A stretch of DNA of 64,000 nt, from the NCBI GenBank assembly GCA_905234265.1, contig CAJOHJ010000002.1, positions 1 through 64,000 on the forward strand, written 5' to 3'. The notes under the pieces are model-generated. The model ran no database searches. It worked only from the letters and a program-made list of their open reading frames with translations, and was not told the origin of the DNA. This document shows, one piece after another, positions 26,818-36,212 of the stretch. Numbering within the stretch: the first letter of the stretch is position 1; the number at the start of each line of letters is the position of its first letter. Made by a program: the position numbers and the translations under genes. The stretch is from an uncultured Prevotella sp. Lineage in GTDB: Bacteria; Bacteroidota; Bacteroidia; Bacteroidales; Bacteroidaceae.

Positions 26818-27735
26818 ATGGAGACGACAGCATATAGCTTCACCATAATAATTCCGCACTACAACATTCCACAGCTGCTGAGACGCTGCCTGCGCTCTGT
26901 CCCACAAAGGGATGACGTTCAGGTAGTAATCGTCGATGACAACAGCACTGGCGATGCTGCCTCCGAACTAAAAGCCGTGGAAGCAGAATTCCCACAGCAC
27001 ACATTCCTCCATCTTTCTCAGAATGGCGGCGGCGGGCATGCCAGGAATGCCGGCCTTGACAAGGCCCTTGGCCGCTATGTTCTCTTTGCCGACGCTGACG
27101 ACTTCTTCAACGAGTGCATATCTGACATTTTCGATGATTACAAAGATGCCGACTACGACCAAATATATTTTAAGGCAAATTCCACTGACACTGACACTTC
27201 TTTGCCAGCCCACCGTGCCGACCATCTAAACCAATATATAGACAATTTCCTTAACGGCACCGATGCCGATGGCTGTCAGCTTCGCTATCTCTTCGGCGAG
27301 CCGTGGGCCAGAATGGTAAAACGAAGCATGATTGCCGAGCAAGGCATACGCTTTGAAGAAACCACCATCCACAACGACACAGCCTTCGGCTATCTTACAG
27401 GCTATCATGCACAGAGCATACATGCCGACGAACGGCAGCTTTACTGCGTGACTGTCCGCCAAGGTTCGGTATCTGTAACCACAAGCATTGACAGAATCAT
27501 AACACGCGTTGAAGTCTTTGCACGGGCAGAACGATTTCTACGACAGCACGGCGTCAGCACAATACCCATTGCACACTATGAGCAGTTGGCAAAGCTTGTC
27601 AGATATCGCCAGTTCTCCACTTTCAGCAAAGGAGTCACTGCTATGAGGGCTACGGGTTTTTCGCGCTTTCATATTTACAGCAGAGTGTGCTATAAGCTTT
27701 GGCTGATGATAAAATTCAAAATTTTCAAATCCTGA
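26818..27735 (+). CDS. Family 2 glycosyltransferase
   Basis: A 305-residue GT-A glycosyltransferase: N-terminal FTIIIPHYNIPQLLRRCL, VVIVDDNSTGD, GGGHARNAGLDKALGRYVLFADADDFF with the metal-binding DAD. The acceptor and donor cannot be deduced. Its position immediately after glf suggests, without proving, that it adds galactofuranose. The gene starts 19 bp after glf and ends 7 bp before a second family 2 enzyme. Confidence 0.85.
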   Translation: METTAYSFTIIIPHYNIPQLLRRCLRSVPQRDDVQVVIVDDNSTGDAASELKAVEAEFPQHTFLHLSQNGGGGHARNAGLDKALGRYVLFADADDFFNECISDIFDDYKDADYDQIYFKANSTDTDTSLPAHRADHLNQYIDNFLNGTDADGCQLRYLFGEPWARMVKRSMIAEQGIRFEETTIHNDTAFGYLTGYHAQSIHADERQLYCVTVRQGSVSVTTSIDRIITRVEVFARAERFLRQHGVSTIPIAHYEQLAKLVRYRQFSTFSKGVTAMRATGFSRFHIYSRVCYKLWLMIKFKIFKS

Positions 27736-27742
27736 TATAACC

Positions 27743-28732
27743 ATGAAACTACTTACTGTCTCCATAGCAGGCTACAATGTAGCGGCATTCATCCGACAGA
27801 CCCTTGACTCACTCTGTTGCAAGAACATGGAGAGGCTTGAGATTTTTGTCGTTGACGACGGTGGAAGCGATGCCACTCTGCAAATAGCCCAAGACTATGC
27901 CAAACGCTATCCCGACAGCATCATTCCCGTGCATAAGGATAATGGAGGATGGGGATCTACCGTCAACTACTCCATAAAACATGCATCGGGAAAATACTTC
28001 AAGCTACTTGACGGTGACGACCATTTCGACACTGCCAACCTGGACCTGCTGTTAGACTATCTGGAACATGCCGACACCGACGTTATCTACACTCCCTACA
28101 GGCTTTTTGATGACAAGACAGGCAGTCAGGTTGAGATTTCCGATATAACAAAAGACTTTGACACTTTTAAGGCTTACAATCTTAGCGAATTGAACGTCAG
28201 GGAGGGCGTAGAGATGCATGCGCTCACATTCAAGACTTCCATTTTGCAGAACAACAACGTGCAAGTAACCGAAAAGTGTTTCTATACAGACAATGAGTAC
28301 CGCACAAAAGGCCTTGCCTTCAGTTCAACCATTGTTTTCACCGACTTTCTGCTCTATCATTATCGCGTAGGACGCGAAGGGCAAAGCATTGACGTTGCCG
28401 GCATGCGAAAGCACTACAAGGACAGTATTATGGTAGCCAGGGAACTCATAGAATTCCACAAAAAAAGCAACACCAGCCTGCCGCCATGCGTTGAATACTG
28501 TGTTGAGAATGCAATCAGTTTCACCTATCTGATGCTAATCTTAATAAAGGAGCGTGAAGGACTTCGCAAATTCGATGAGTATGTAAAAAATCAGGGAGCT
28601 TATTATTACAGAAGTCCCATAAAGAATGTCAACCTGCTAAGACGGATGAATTTTCATTGCCTCATCATTATCTCACTGATGACCAAGCTCAGGATATCAT
28701 TAAATCCAATTATCAAAAAAATAAGGAAGTAA
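27743..28732 (+). CDS. Family 2 glycosyltransferase
   Basis: A 329-residue GT-A enzyme with LLTVSIAGYNVAAFIRQTL, IFVVDDGGSDATL, KDNGGWGSTVNYSIKHASGKYFKLLDGDD and a C-terminal hydrophobic stretch that may associate with the membrane. It is related in layout to the preceding gene but not a recent duplicate. Donor and acceptor are unknown. Confidence 0.85.
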   Translation: MKLLTVSIAGYNVAAFIRQTLDSLCCKNMERLEIFVVDDGGSDATLQIAQDYAKRYPDSIIPVHKDNGGWGSTVNYSIKHASGKYFKLLDGDDHFDTANLDLLLDYLEHADTDVIYTPYRLFDDKTGSQVEISDITKDFDTFKAYNLSELNVREGVEMHALTFKTSILQNNNVQVTEKCFYTDNEYRTKGLAFSSTIVFTDFLLYHYRVGREGQSIDVAGMRKHYKDSIMVARELIEFHKKSNTSLPPCVEYCVENAISFTYLMLILIKEREGLRKFDEYVKNQGAYYYRSPIKNVNLLRRMNFHCLIIISLMTKLRISLNPIIKKIRK

Positions 28733-28751
28733 GAAAGAGAGATAGTTCTTT

Positions 28752-29900
28752 ATGTCCAAACGACTCCTATTTATCACGCGGTCGCGCCTTAGCGAGAACA
28801 ACGGCGGCGCAAATGCCACCAAGGGATTCATCAGGTGCTTTGCATCATTGTTTGAAGACTGCTCCATAATATATCCCGGAACGGACGACGACGGGGATGC
28901 GATACCACAAAACGTCAAGCGGTTTCCATATCGCGACGACAGAAGCAAGGTACGCAAGGGCATCGACGTCTACAGAGGCATCATCTGTGCCAACAATCCT
29001 GTTGTCAGAAAACACCTCAAGGCGCACGGCTATGACATCATCGTCATCGACAACAGCTTTTCTGGCAGCTCGCTGACCAGTGAGATAAAAGCCACCGGGG
29101 CAAAGGTGATAACCATCCACCATAATGTAGAGCGCGACTACCAGCACGACAACCGCAAGGAGTATTCCATCAGCTTCAGACTGCCCTATCTCCATTACGC
29201 CATAAAGTCTGAGCGGGAGTGGCTGCTGAACAGCGACGTCAACATAACCCTGACGCCGAAAGACGCTGCGACTTTCCAATCTTGGCACAAGGACAAAGAC
29301 CTGCATCTGCACACCTGGGGCGTCTGCGAATACCGCCCTATTGCCGACAAGACATTCGAACCCAAGGGAGACAATCTGACTTTTGCCATCACCGGTTCCC
29401 TGTGCTTCATGCAGTCGCTGCATCCTATCATGGAGTTCGTCAGCCGGTACTGGCCGCTGCTGAAGTCGCTCTATCCTGCTGCGCGGCTAATCATCGCCGG
29501 CCGCAACCCTGCCGACATACTGCTGGGGGAATGCAGCAGGCAGCAGGACATTTCTGTCATTCCAAACCCCGACGACATTGGCGCCGTCATCAGGTCTGCC
29601 AACTATTACATCTGCCCCATCAATGCCGGCAGCGGACTGAAGCTACGCCTTCTTGACGGTTTCAAGCAGGGCCTGCCCGTGCTATGCCACGAAGTGTCGG
29701 CTGCCGGGTATGAGCGCATGACTGAAAGCGGCTGCCTGTTTGTATATCATGACGAGCAGACCTTTTCCGCAGCCCTGCAGCGCATGGTTAATGCTCAGAA
29801 TGCGGCAGCTGACATCTACCAGCTGTTCCGCCAACAGTTCTCCACAGAAAATGCCACAAACAGGCTGCAGACGATTCTTAAGGAAGAGCATCTTCTATGA
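28752..29900 (+). CDS. Family 4-type glycosyltransferase
   Basis: A 382-residue GT-B glycosyltransferase: N-terminal LLFITRSRLSENNGGANATKG, a Rossmann-like C-terminal half with RLIIAGRNPA and the nucleotide-sugar binding region YYICPINAGSGLKLRLLDGFKQGLPVL. From this gene on, GC content returns to that of the housekeeping flanks. The gene is followed by a repeat cluster and a new promoter, so it probably ends a transcription unit. Confidence 0.82.
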   Translation: MSKRLLFITRSRLSENNGGANATKGFIRCFASLFEDCSIIYPGTDDDGDAIPQNVKRFPYRDDRSKVRKGIDVYRGIICANNPVVRKHLKAHGYDIIVIDNSFSGSSLTSEIKATGAKVITIHHNVERDYQHDNRKEYSISFRLPYLHYAIKSEREWLLNSDVNITLTPKDAATFQSWHKDKDLHLHTWGVCEYRPIADKTFEPKGDNLTFAITGSLCFMQSLHPIMEFVSRYWPLLKSLYPAARLIIAGRNPADILLGECSRQQDISVIPNPDDIGAVIRSANYYICPINAGSGLKLRLLDGFKQGLPVLCHEVSAAGYERMTESGCLFVYHDEQTFSAALQRMVNAQNAAADIYQLFRQQFSTENATNRLQTILKEEHLL

Positions 29901-29915
29901 CAAGGTAAGTCTGTC

Positions 29916-29955
29916 TTGCAGAGATAATTCTGTAACATGCAGAGATAAATTTCCC
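29916..29955. repeat. Interspersed GAGATAATTTCGTAA repeat cluster 3 (short)
   Basis: Two degenerate units (GCAGAGATAATTCTGTAACA and TGCAGAGATAAATTTCC) directly after a glycosyltransferase stop codon and before the next promoter. This is the smallest of the five clusters. Confidence 0.7.
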
Positions 29956-29981
29956 CGGTATGCACATTTGTGTCCAACAAA

Positions 29982-30013
29982 TTTGCGTACCGGGACTTTT
30001 TGTTGTACTTTTG
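29982..30013 (+). promoter_or_regulatory. Promoter of the second glycosyltransferase unit
   Basis: TTTG (29982-29985), 20 bp, TACTTTTG (30006-30013), followed by a 68-bp leader to the ATG at 30082. It is a full consensus match inside the polysaccharide locus. Confidence 0.75.
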
Positions 30014-30081
30014 CACAGAAACAACAACACCAGAACATCCTTTCAAGGAAAAAGCAACTGCAAAGGGAAAAAGGATAATTG

Positions 30082-31242
30082 ATGAAGGTAGCTTATTTAG
30101 GCAAGATACAACTGTCGGACGTCGACCTGTCATACCTGCACGAGGCTGAGCAGATGGCAGACATTACGTATATCATGGAAGTAACCCCCAGGTTTCTGAA
30201 AGGGCCTGCTTTCAATATTGAACGCATCTATCCAAAGAGCGGCATCTTCAAGGCCACTGATGCCTACCCGGAATTCAGAAAGCTGGGCGGATTCATAAAC
30301 ATGGACAAGTTCTATGTCGTCAACACCTGCGGCCACCTATGGCAGCTGAAAGCCTTCTGGACAAACCTGCTGCTGGTGCTATTCCTGCTTCGGCGGAATT
30401 TCGACGCCATCCATCTGGTATGGCCGCCGAATATCTACGAGTTTGTTCTCTACGCCCTTAAAGGCAAAATGCTGCTCACCGTCCACGACCCTTTCCCGCA
30501 CTCCGGACTGGACACTTTTATAGTCAGGCTGCGCCGTAAGTTCGCATTCATGCTCATTCCGCGCCTCATCATTCTCAACAAGTCACAGCGGCTGGACTTC
30601 CTGAAATACTATAGCCTGTCGCCAGAGCGCGTCATCGACAGCCAGCTGAGCAGTTACACTTATCTGCGCACTGTCACTCCCGACACCGAGGGCATCCCTG
30701 CCAAAGACAGCTACATCCTATTTGCCGGAAAAATATCACAATACAAAGGCCTCGACTACCTCCTGCCGGCAATGCAGCAGGCTGCGCGGCAGTGCAACGA
30801 CTGCAGGCTGGTGGTGGCCGGCGGCGGCAATTTCCACTTCGACATCACTCCCTACCTGTCGTGCGGCTACATAGACATCCGCAACCGCTTTATTCCCGAC
30901 AGCGAGCTGGTAGCGCTTATAAAGAACTGCCGCTTCATGGTATGTCCCTACACGGATGCCACGCAGAGCGGAGTCATCATGTCGGCCTTTGCCTTCTGCA
31001 AGCCCGTCGTGGCAACCAACGTCGGAGGGTTGCCGGAAATGGTCAGCCACCAGCGCTATGGACTTATCGTCAAGGAGAAAGACACCACCGCACTGGCAGA
31101 AGCCATCACTGACCTTTGGACGCATCCCGACAAGACAACTGCGTATGCAGAACAAATTGACAGCGACTATAGTTCTGGCGACAAGTCGTGGTGTCACGTG
31201 GCACAAATGCTTTGCCAAGAATATCAGCACACGGCAAAATAA
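30082..31242 (+). CDS. Family 4 glycosyltransferase
   Basis: A 386-residue GT-B enzyme. Visible are KMLLTVHDPFPHSGLD, ILFAGKISQYKGLDYLLPAMQ and the donor-site motif SVIMSAFAFCKPVVATNVGGLPEMV (read here as TQSGVIMSAFAFCKPVVATN), typical of GT4. The ATG at 30082 is used rather than the TTG one codon upstream. The gene has its own promoter and is followed by another glycosyltransferase after 86 bp. Confidence 0.87.
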   Translation: MKVAYLGKIQLSDVDLSYLHEAEQMADITYIMEVTPRFLKGPAFNIERIYPKSGIFKATDAYPEFRKLGGFINMDKFYVVNTCGHLWQLKAFWTNLLLVLFLLRRNFDAIHLVWPPNIYEFVLYALKGKMLLTVHDPFPHSGLDTFIVRLRRKFAFMLIPRLIILNKSQRLDFLKYYSLSPERVIDSQLSSYTYLRTVTPDTEGIPAKDSYILFAGKISQYKGLDYLLPAMQQAARQCNDCRLVVAGGGNFHFDITPYLSCGYIDIRNRFIPDSELVALIKNCRFMVCPYTDATQSGVIMSAFAFCKPVVATNVGGLPEMVSHQRYGLIVKEKDTTALAEAITDLWTHPDKTTAYAEQIDSDYSSGDKSWCHVAQMLCQEYQHTAK

Positions 31243-31328
31243 GCATGCTGAAGAAATAGCCGCCCGGACACAATAACACAGGCACTGATTACGTTACATT
31301 TAATGAACGGCAAAAGCACTGAGAAGGC

Positions 31329-32123
31329 ATGGAGACAAAACTGTCTGTCGTAATAGTTGAATACCGCAGCATTCCGGAAATCCGCGAGTGCGTGGAGGCT
31401 CTGAAAAGACACCTTGACGTGCCTTACGAAATTATCGTGTCTTCAAATTCCTGCTACTCAGAAGAGGAAAGGCAGCAGGCTGATACCGGCGAAGAGCATG
31501 TGCGCTGGCTCTTCAACGACAGGAACGGCGGCTTTGCCTACGCTATGAACCTGGGGCTGAAGGTGGCTAAGGGGAAATATCTGGCCATCATGAACTCCGA
31601 CGACATTTTCAACTCCGACATCAGCGGCATGACCGACTTCATGGATGCCCATCCCGACGTAGGCGCAATAGCTCCACAGATGCGTGACAAGGAGGGAACC
31701 ATCCAGGACACTGCGCGGCCATACGTATCACTGCCGCGGTACGTATGGCGACAGATGAAGCGCATTGCCGGACGCAAGTCGAGCATTCTCGACGGAAAGT
31801 TCGACTACAGCCTTGTACAGACCGTCGACTGGGTGATTGGGGCTTTCATCATGGTGTCACGAAAGGCTTACGAAGCCACTGGCGGACTGGACGAGCGCTA
31901 TTTCATGTATGCCGAAGACCTTGACTGGTGTACGCGCATCCGGCAGCAGGGCCTTGAAATAGTCTATTTCCCCAAGATATGCATCACATACAAGGGGTCG
32001 CGCCGCGCACGCTCCAGCTCCAAATATGCTCGCATCTTCATTGCCAGCCACATAAAATACTGGAAGAAATTCGGCTTCCTGTGGGGCTATCCGAAGAGGA
32101 AGGAGCTGACCTTTAATTCTTAA
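31329..32123 (+). CDS. Family 2 glycosyltransferase, rhamnosyltransferase-like
   Basis: A 264-residue GT2 enzyme with LSVVIVEYRSIPEIRECVEAL, NDRNGGFAYAMNLGLKVAKG, YLAIMNSDDIF and the DWVIGAFIMVSRKAYEATGG / GLDERYFMYAEDLDWCTR block seen in WbbL-like rhamnosyltransferases. The donor is not proven. It is the last rightward gene before the oppositely oriented DUF4838 gene. Confidence 0.83.
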   Translation: METKLSVVIVEYRSIPEIRECVEALKRHLDVPYEIIVSSNSCYSEEERQQADTGEEHVRWLFNDRNGGFAYAMNLGLKVAKGKYLAIMNSDDIFNSDISGMTDFMDAHPDVGAIAPQMRDKEGTIQDTARPYVSLPRYVWRQMKRIAGRKSSILDGKFDYSLVQTVDWVIGAFIMVSRKAYEATGGLDERYFMYAEDLDWCTRIRQQGLEIVYFPKICITYKGSRRARSSSKYARIFIASHIKYWKKFGFLWGYPKRKELTFNS

Positions 32124-32256
32124 TCCGCCGTCCCGGAATTCCATCCATCGGCCTCGATGCTTCGACGGCTGACATCTATGCCTTGCGACGGCAATAGAGC
32201 AGCAGGCCGAATATTAAAAGGCTGACAGGTAATACTATTTTTCCAAGCCTTGCCAG

Positions 32257-34011
32257 TCAGCGGTAGCCCATGTTGAGCAAAACTTTGTCAACCGTATTAA
32301 GACTCTCGCTGACTTTAGTCTCGTCGGCATTGATAATGTCCTTTAGTTCGGCAACAGTGCCATCGGCAATGGAACGCGCTGGATTTTGATACATTTTCAA
32401 ATACAGCAGCTGGGCTTTTAGGCGGAGGATGCGCTTCTGCAGCTCTTCATCGCCCACGGCCTTGCTGAGAGCCTTGCGCATCAGAGACAGGCCACTGTTT
32501 ACAAAGCGGTCGTTGTAAAGCGACAGCCTCTCGTGAATGTTTATGGTGAAATGTGTATCGGGCTTTACGCTCCTGTTGCACAGTTCGTAATATCGTCTGA
32601 CATAGGGTGCTGAATTTCCGTAATAACCGTCAATAAATATGGCGGCAAGGGAGTCTACGTTCTGGTATGGGTTCCAGAGCAGTTTGGCAATCATCCACTG
32701 CTTCAGCTCAGAGAATTCGCCCCAGCGGACGTTGTGACAGCCTTCCTCCATAACGCCTATGACGTTGGAACGGCTGAAATAGCGGAAGTTGGCAGCCATA
32801 GTCTTGAAATTTGGGAATGGCAACAGGTAATGGCGGAAGCATGTGGAATAGTCCCATATATATATGTTGCTGCCAAGCTTCTGCCAGTTGTTCATGTCGG
32901 CAATAAAGCTTTCGTTTTCCGGACACGACTCCAGCGGATGAGCCATGCAGCACTCGATGTTGCACAGGCGGATGACGACATTCTTGCGTGGTCTGATACC
33001 GCTGGTGGGCGCATGGCGGGTGTATTTGTAGGCAAAGGTACCAACATACTTGTCTGGAAAAACTTTCTCTACTTCGCCAGCAACCTGATTGACAAGCCAG
33101 AGCAAGGCTCCCGACTGGCCTCCATAGCGTTCAGCCAACTTCTTGCAGTCATCGCACTCGCAAGGCCACGGATTATCGTTCTGCGACAAATCGTAACACC
33201 AATAGCCGGGATTGTTCTTTATGGCAGCAAGGAAGTTGCGTGTCAGTTCCTGCCGCATTGCGCTGTTGGAAAGGCACAGCTGTGCCTTGTCCGACCGCTT
33301 GCCATTGAAAACGCTGAAATACTCTGGGTGGTCCTTGAAATACTTTTCCGGCGGTATAAGCGTCTGAAAGGTATGTATGCCCCAATAGGCAGAAAAAGAA
33401 CCATACTTGTTCTGCGCCAGCAAATATTGAGTATTTATCTTGTTATGAGCTGCCCAGTCATGGTGCCACAGGGCATCGTTATAGAAGTCCAGGCGCTGGC
33501 GGACGACAGGCTGTTCTGAATGCCGAAGACTACCAAGTTGGCAGTTGCTCTTCTTTGGTATCCGGGTACAGCTGCTTGTGAGCCAGTGGACACCCAGCTC
33601 ACGCTCCAGGAAAGAGAACACGCCATACATCGTGCCACGCTCGCTGCCGCCATAGATGTACAGGTCGTCGCCAATGGTCTCGTATGTGTATCCCTCATCG
33701 GCAGCTGCAGGCTTCTGTCTGCCAGTCCTGCTGCTCCACCCTACATGAATATGCCGGCCAGTCCCTGCATCAGCGACTATTGGCAGCTTGATGCCGCTGA
33801 TTTCGGCAAGCACTTGCTGCAGTTCCGCTGCTGCCGTCCTTTCTGTCAGCGATGCCGATGCCGGAAGCTGTATGCTGTAATCGCTCTTGCCGTCCTTGAA
33901 CAGCCAGAAGGCACTGGCCGGCTTTGCCATCAACAATGACATCAGTACAATGCCTGACATTATGCAATAATTCACTCCACGCAGGGCTTTCTTATTGTGT
34001 TTCATGAGCAT
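32257..34011 (-). CDS. DUF4838 protein, secreted, possible glycoside hydrolase
   Basis: A 584-residue protein with a signal sequence (GIVLMSLLMAKPASA), an N-terminal alpha-glucuronidase-like strand-rich domain (YSIQLPASASLTERTAAAEL, TMYGVFSFLERELGVHWL) and the DUF4838 core (CYDLSQNDNPWPCECDDCKK, GTFAYKYTRHAP, WDYSTCFRHYLLPFPN). An alternative ATG lies two codons downstream (34005). The family is associated with glycan degradation, so it may trim or release the polysaccharide made by this locus. It is on the opposite strand to the genes on both sides and interrupts the biosynthetic cluster. Confidence 0.78.
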   Translation of the reverse strand: MLMKHNKKALRGVNYCIMSGIVLMSLLMAKPASAFWLFKDGKSDYSIQLPASASLTERTAAAELQQVLAEISGIKLPIVADAGTGRHIHVGWSSRTGRQKPAAADEGYTYETIGDDLYIYGGSERGTMYGVFSFLERELGVHWLTSSCTRIPKKSNCQLGSLRHSEQPVVRQRLDFYNDALWHHDWAAHNKINTQYLLAQNKYGSFSAYWGIHTFQTLIPPEKYFKDHPEYFSVFNGKRSDKAQLCLSNSAMRQELTRNFLAAIKNNPGYWCYDLSQNDNPWPCECDDCKKLAERYGGQSGALLWLVNQVAGEVEKVFPDKYVGTFAYKYTRHAPTSGIRPRKNVVIRLCNIECCMAHPLESCPENESFIADMNNWQKLGSNIYIWDYSTCFRHYLLPFPNFKTMAANFRYFSRSNVIGVMEEGCHNVRWGEFSELKQWMIAKLLWNPYQNVDSLAAIFIDGYYGNSAPYVRRYYELCNRSVKPDTHFTINIHERLSLYNDRFVNSGLSLMRKALSKAVGDEELQKRILRLKAQLLYLKMYQNPARSIADGTVAELKDIINADETKVSESLNTVDKVLLNMGYR

Positions 34012-34132
34012 TAATAATGACTATTTTTAAGTTTCGACGGTAAAGATAGCAAAAATGCCGCATAAATGTCTGTCGGCAATACAATATTTCAGCAAACATT
34101 AACGTTTTATAGTAAAAAAGCAGCTTCGGCCA

Positions 34133-35215
34133 ATGACAATATATCTACTCGTAGCATTTTTACTTAGTACTCTCTGCGGATTTATCTTCACGCCTCTCAT
34201 TCTTGACTTCTGCAAGAAGAAGAGGCTCTACGACATTCCCAACGAGCGCAAGGTGCATAAGAACGCTGTGCCACGGCTTGGCGGCATTTCGTTCCTGCCA
34301 AGCATGTTCCTGGCTTTCACGCTGGTGATTGCCGTGCTTGGAATAAGGCATGAACAGACGGTGACAGTCAACATGTGGAGCATCAGCTTTATGCTGGGCC
34401 TCACAATAATATATTGTACTGGCATCATCGACGATCTCATTGGGCTTAATGCAACTACTAAGTTTGCTGCCCAGATAGTGGCTGCGTGCCTGCTGCCGGC
34501 CATGTCTCTTTACATCAACAACCTTTACGGGCTGTTCGGCATCTATGAAATACCCGTCTATGTAGGCATGCCGCTGACGGTGTTCCTGATAGTGCTGATA
34601 ACCAATGCCTTCAATCTCATCGACGGCATTGACGGCCTTGCCTCAGGGCTTGCCCTGATAGCATTGGGCGGATTTCTGGTTTACTTCACGTCATACAACG
34701 TCTACGCCTACACATATTCCGTGATTATTGCAGGCATGATGGGTGCCGTTGTGGCTTTCATGTATTTCAACACTTTCGGCAACGTCGAGCGGAACACAAA
34801 GATATTCATGGGCGACTCCGGCAGCCTGTCGCTGGGCTTCTTCCTTGGCGTACTGGCCATAAAGTGCACGATGGACAACACACGTGTCTGGGAAAGCCGC
34901 CCGGAGGCTCTGCTTGTAGCCATGACGCTGCTGTTCCTGCCCACCATCGACGTTGCGCGTGTCACTCTCTACCGCCTGCTTCACCACAGGCCTATCTTCA
35001 GTGCCGACAAGAACCACATCCACCACAAGCTCATGCAGGCGGGCCTCACACAGCACCAGACGCTGATTGCCATTCTGCTGTTGGACGTGCTGTTCATTGC
35101 CTTCAACTTCGTGACCTACAGCTATCTTCCTTCTACAGTAATTCTGATTGCCGACATTGCGCTGTTCAGTGCAGCCGTTGCCGGCATTAACCTACGTATA
35201 AAGTCAAAAGCATGA
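34133..35215 (+). CDS. WecA/MraY-like polyprenyl-phosphate sugar-1-phosphate transferase
   Basis: A multi-spanning phosphoglycosyltransferase (360 residues) that would load the first sugar onto undecaprenyl phosphate. Family motifs are visible: the YDIPNERKVHKNAVPRLGGI block, GIIDDLIGL, NAFNLIDGIDGLASGL, FMGDSGSLSLGFFLG and the cytoplasmic His motif SADKNHIHHKL. The downstream priming transferase overlaps its stop by 4 bp (ATGA). A Tyr- or GlcNAc-specific role cannot be told from the sequence. Confidence 0.92.
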   Translation: MTIYLLVAFLLSTLCGFIFTPLILDFCKKKRLYDIPNERKVHKNAVPRLGGISFLPSMFLAFTLVIAVLGIRHEQTVTVNMWSISFMLGLTIIYCTGIIDDLIGLNATTKFAAQIVAACLLPAMSLYINNLYGLFGIYEIPVYVGMPLTVFLIVLITNAFNLIDGIDGLASGLALIALGGFLVYFTSYNVYAYTYSVIIAGMMGAVVAFMYFNTFGNVERNTKIFMGDSGSLSLGFFLGVLAIKCTMDNTRVWESRPEALLVAMTLLFLPTIDVARVTLYRLLHHRPIFSADKNHIHHKLMQAGLTQHQTLIAILLLDVLFIAFNFVTYSYLPSTVILIADIALFSAAVAGINLRIKSKA

Positions 35216-35781
35216 AACGCGTCTTCGACATATTGCTGTCAATAATCTGCCTGCTGATATTTTCACCGCTGATATTGGTCTGCTATCTGGCCATCAAGCT
35301 CAGCGGCGGACCGGCAATATTCGTCCAGGAGCGCATCGGCAAAGGTGGAAAGCCGTTCAACATCTACAAGTTCCGCACCATGATAGTAGATGCCGAGCGC
35401 GACGGCGAACAGCTCTACCAGCATGAGAACGAGACGCGCATGACACAGATAGGCAAATACCTGCGCAACCACCACCTTGACGAGCTTCCACAGTTGTGGA
35501 ACGTGCTTAAGGGAGACATGTCGTTCGTGGGCTACAGGCCCGAGCGCAAGTATTACATTGACCAGATAATGGCCATCGACCCACGCTACGAACAGCTCTA
35601 CGCCATCCGCCCCGGCGTCACCAGCTATGCCACGCTGTACAACGGCTACACTGACACGATGGAGAAAATGCTGCGACGCCTGGAAATGGACCTGTACTAT
35701 CTGGAACACTGCTCGCTGTGGTTCGATGCGAAGCTGCTCATAAAGACTTTTTTGAGCATCGTCTCTGGCAGGAAATTCTAA
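35212..35781 (+). CDS. Undecaprenyl-phosphate sugar phosphotransferase (PglC/WcaJ-type)
   Basis: A minimal (189-residue) bacterial sugar transferase with one re-entrant N-terminal membrane helix (FDILLSIICLLIFSPLILVC), then GGPAIFVQERIGKGGKPFNIYKFRTM, the catalytic region HHLDELPQLWNVLKGDMSFVG and RPERKY, and PGVTSYATLYNGY. It too would load a first sugar onto undecaprenyl phosphate, so it duplicates in function the unrelated WecA-like enzyme it overlaps. Its stop codon overlaps by 3 bp that of the lipoprotein gene on the other strand. Confidence 0.92.
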   Translation: MKRVFDILLSIICLLIFSPLILVCYLAIKLSGGPAIFVQERIGKGGKPFNIYKFRTMIVDAERDGEQLYQHENETRMTQIGKYLRNHHLDELPQLWNVLKGDMSFVGYRPERKYYIDQIMAIDPRYEQLYAIRPGVTSYATLYNGYTDTMEKMLRRLEMDLYYLEHCSLWFDAKLLIKTFLSIVSGRKF

Positions 35782-36212
35782 TATCGCCGGAAGTTCAGGC
35801 GCAGCGAGTCGGTTTCAAGCTGCATGCTGTTGCTGCCCAGATAGGCTATTCTGAATGCCGGCCGCAGGCTGCGCATGCCGTAGGGGTGCAGGTCTGCCGG
35901 ATCCGGAAGCCTGATGTCGCCGGCATCGCGTGCGGAATAATAAAAATCGTGAAGCCACAGGCTGTCGCCGCTCTTGTCGAAGAAGCTGACTATGTCGCAC
36001 GGATCTGTATCAGACATGCAGCGAATCTCAACAAGATGTGCCTGGAAAGCCCATGTCACTTGCTGCTGTCGCACATCGGCAGTTCCTCCGCCGGGCAGTG
36101 TGTCTACGCTTGCCAGCTGCCAGAAGCCGTCGATGCTGCCATTGCCTGAGGTGTGGAACTCACAGGCTGTTGCCAGCATGAACAATGATAATAATATAGT
36201 GAGCTTCCTCAT
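35778..36212 (-). CDS. Small lipoprotein, lipocalin-like
   Basis: A 144-residue predicted lipoprotein: signal MRKLTILLSLFMLATAC with the lipobox LATAC, then a beta-rich domain with GSIDGFWQLASVDTLPGG and alternating polar and hydrophobic strands. It is similar to small lipocalin-like lipoproteins of Bacteroidetes by impression only. The ATG at 36212 overlaps the wzi stop by 4 bp. The longer frame to 36311 would lie inside wzi. It is probably co-made with Wzi, and its function is unknown. Confidence 0.65.
   Translation of the reverse strand: MRKLTILLSLFMLATACEFHTSGNGSIDGFWQLASVDTLPGGGTADVRQQQVTWAFQAHLVEIRCMSDTDPCDIVSFFDKSGDSLWLHDFYYSARDAGDIRLPDPADLHPYGMRSLRPAFRIAYLGSNSMQLETDSLRLNFRRY

Noticed and set aside
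35778..35781. Frameshift between the sugar transferase and the lipoprotein gene
   Set aside because: The two genes are convergent and their stop codons simply overlap; both products are complete.
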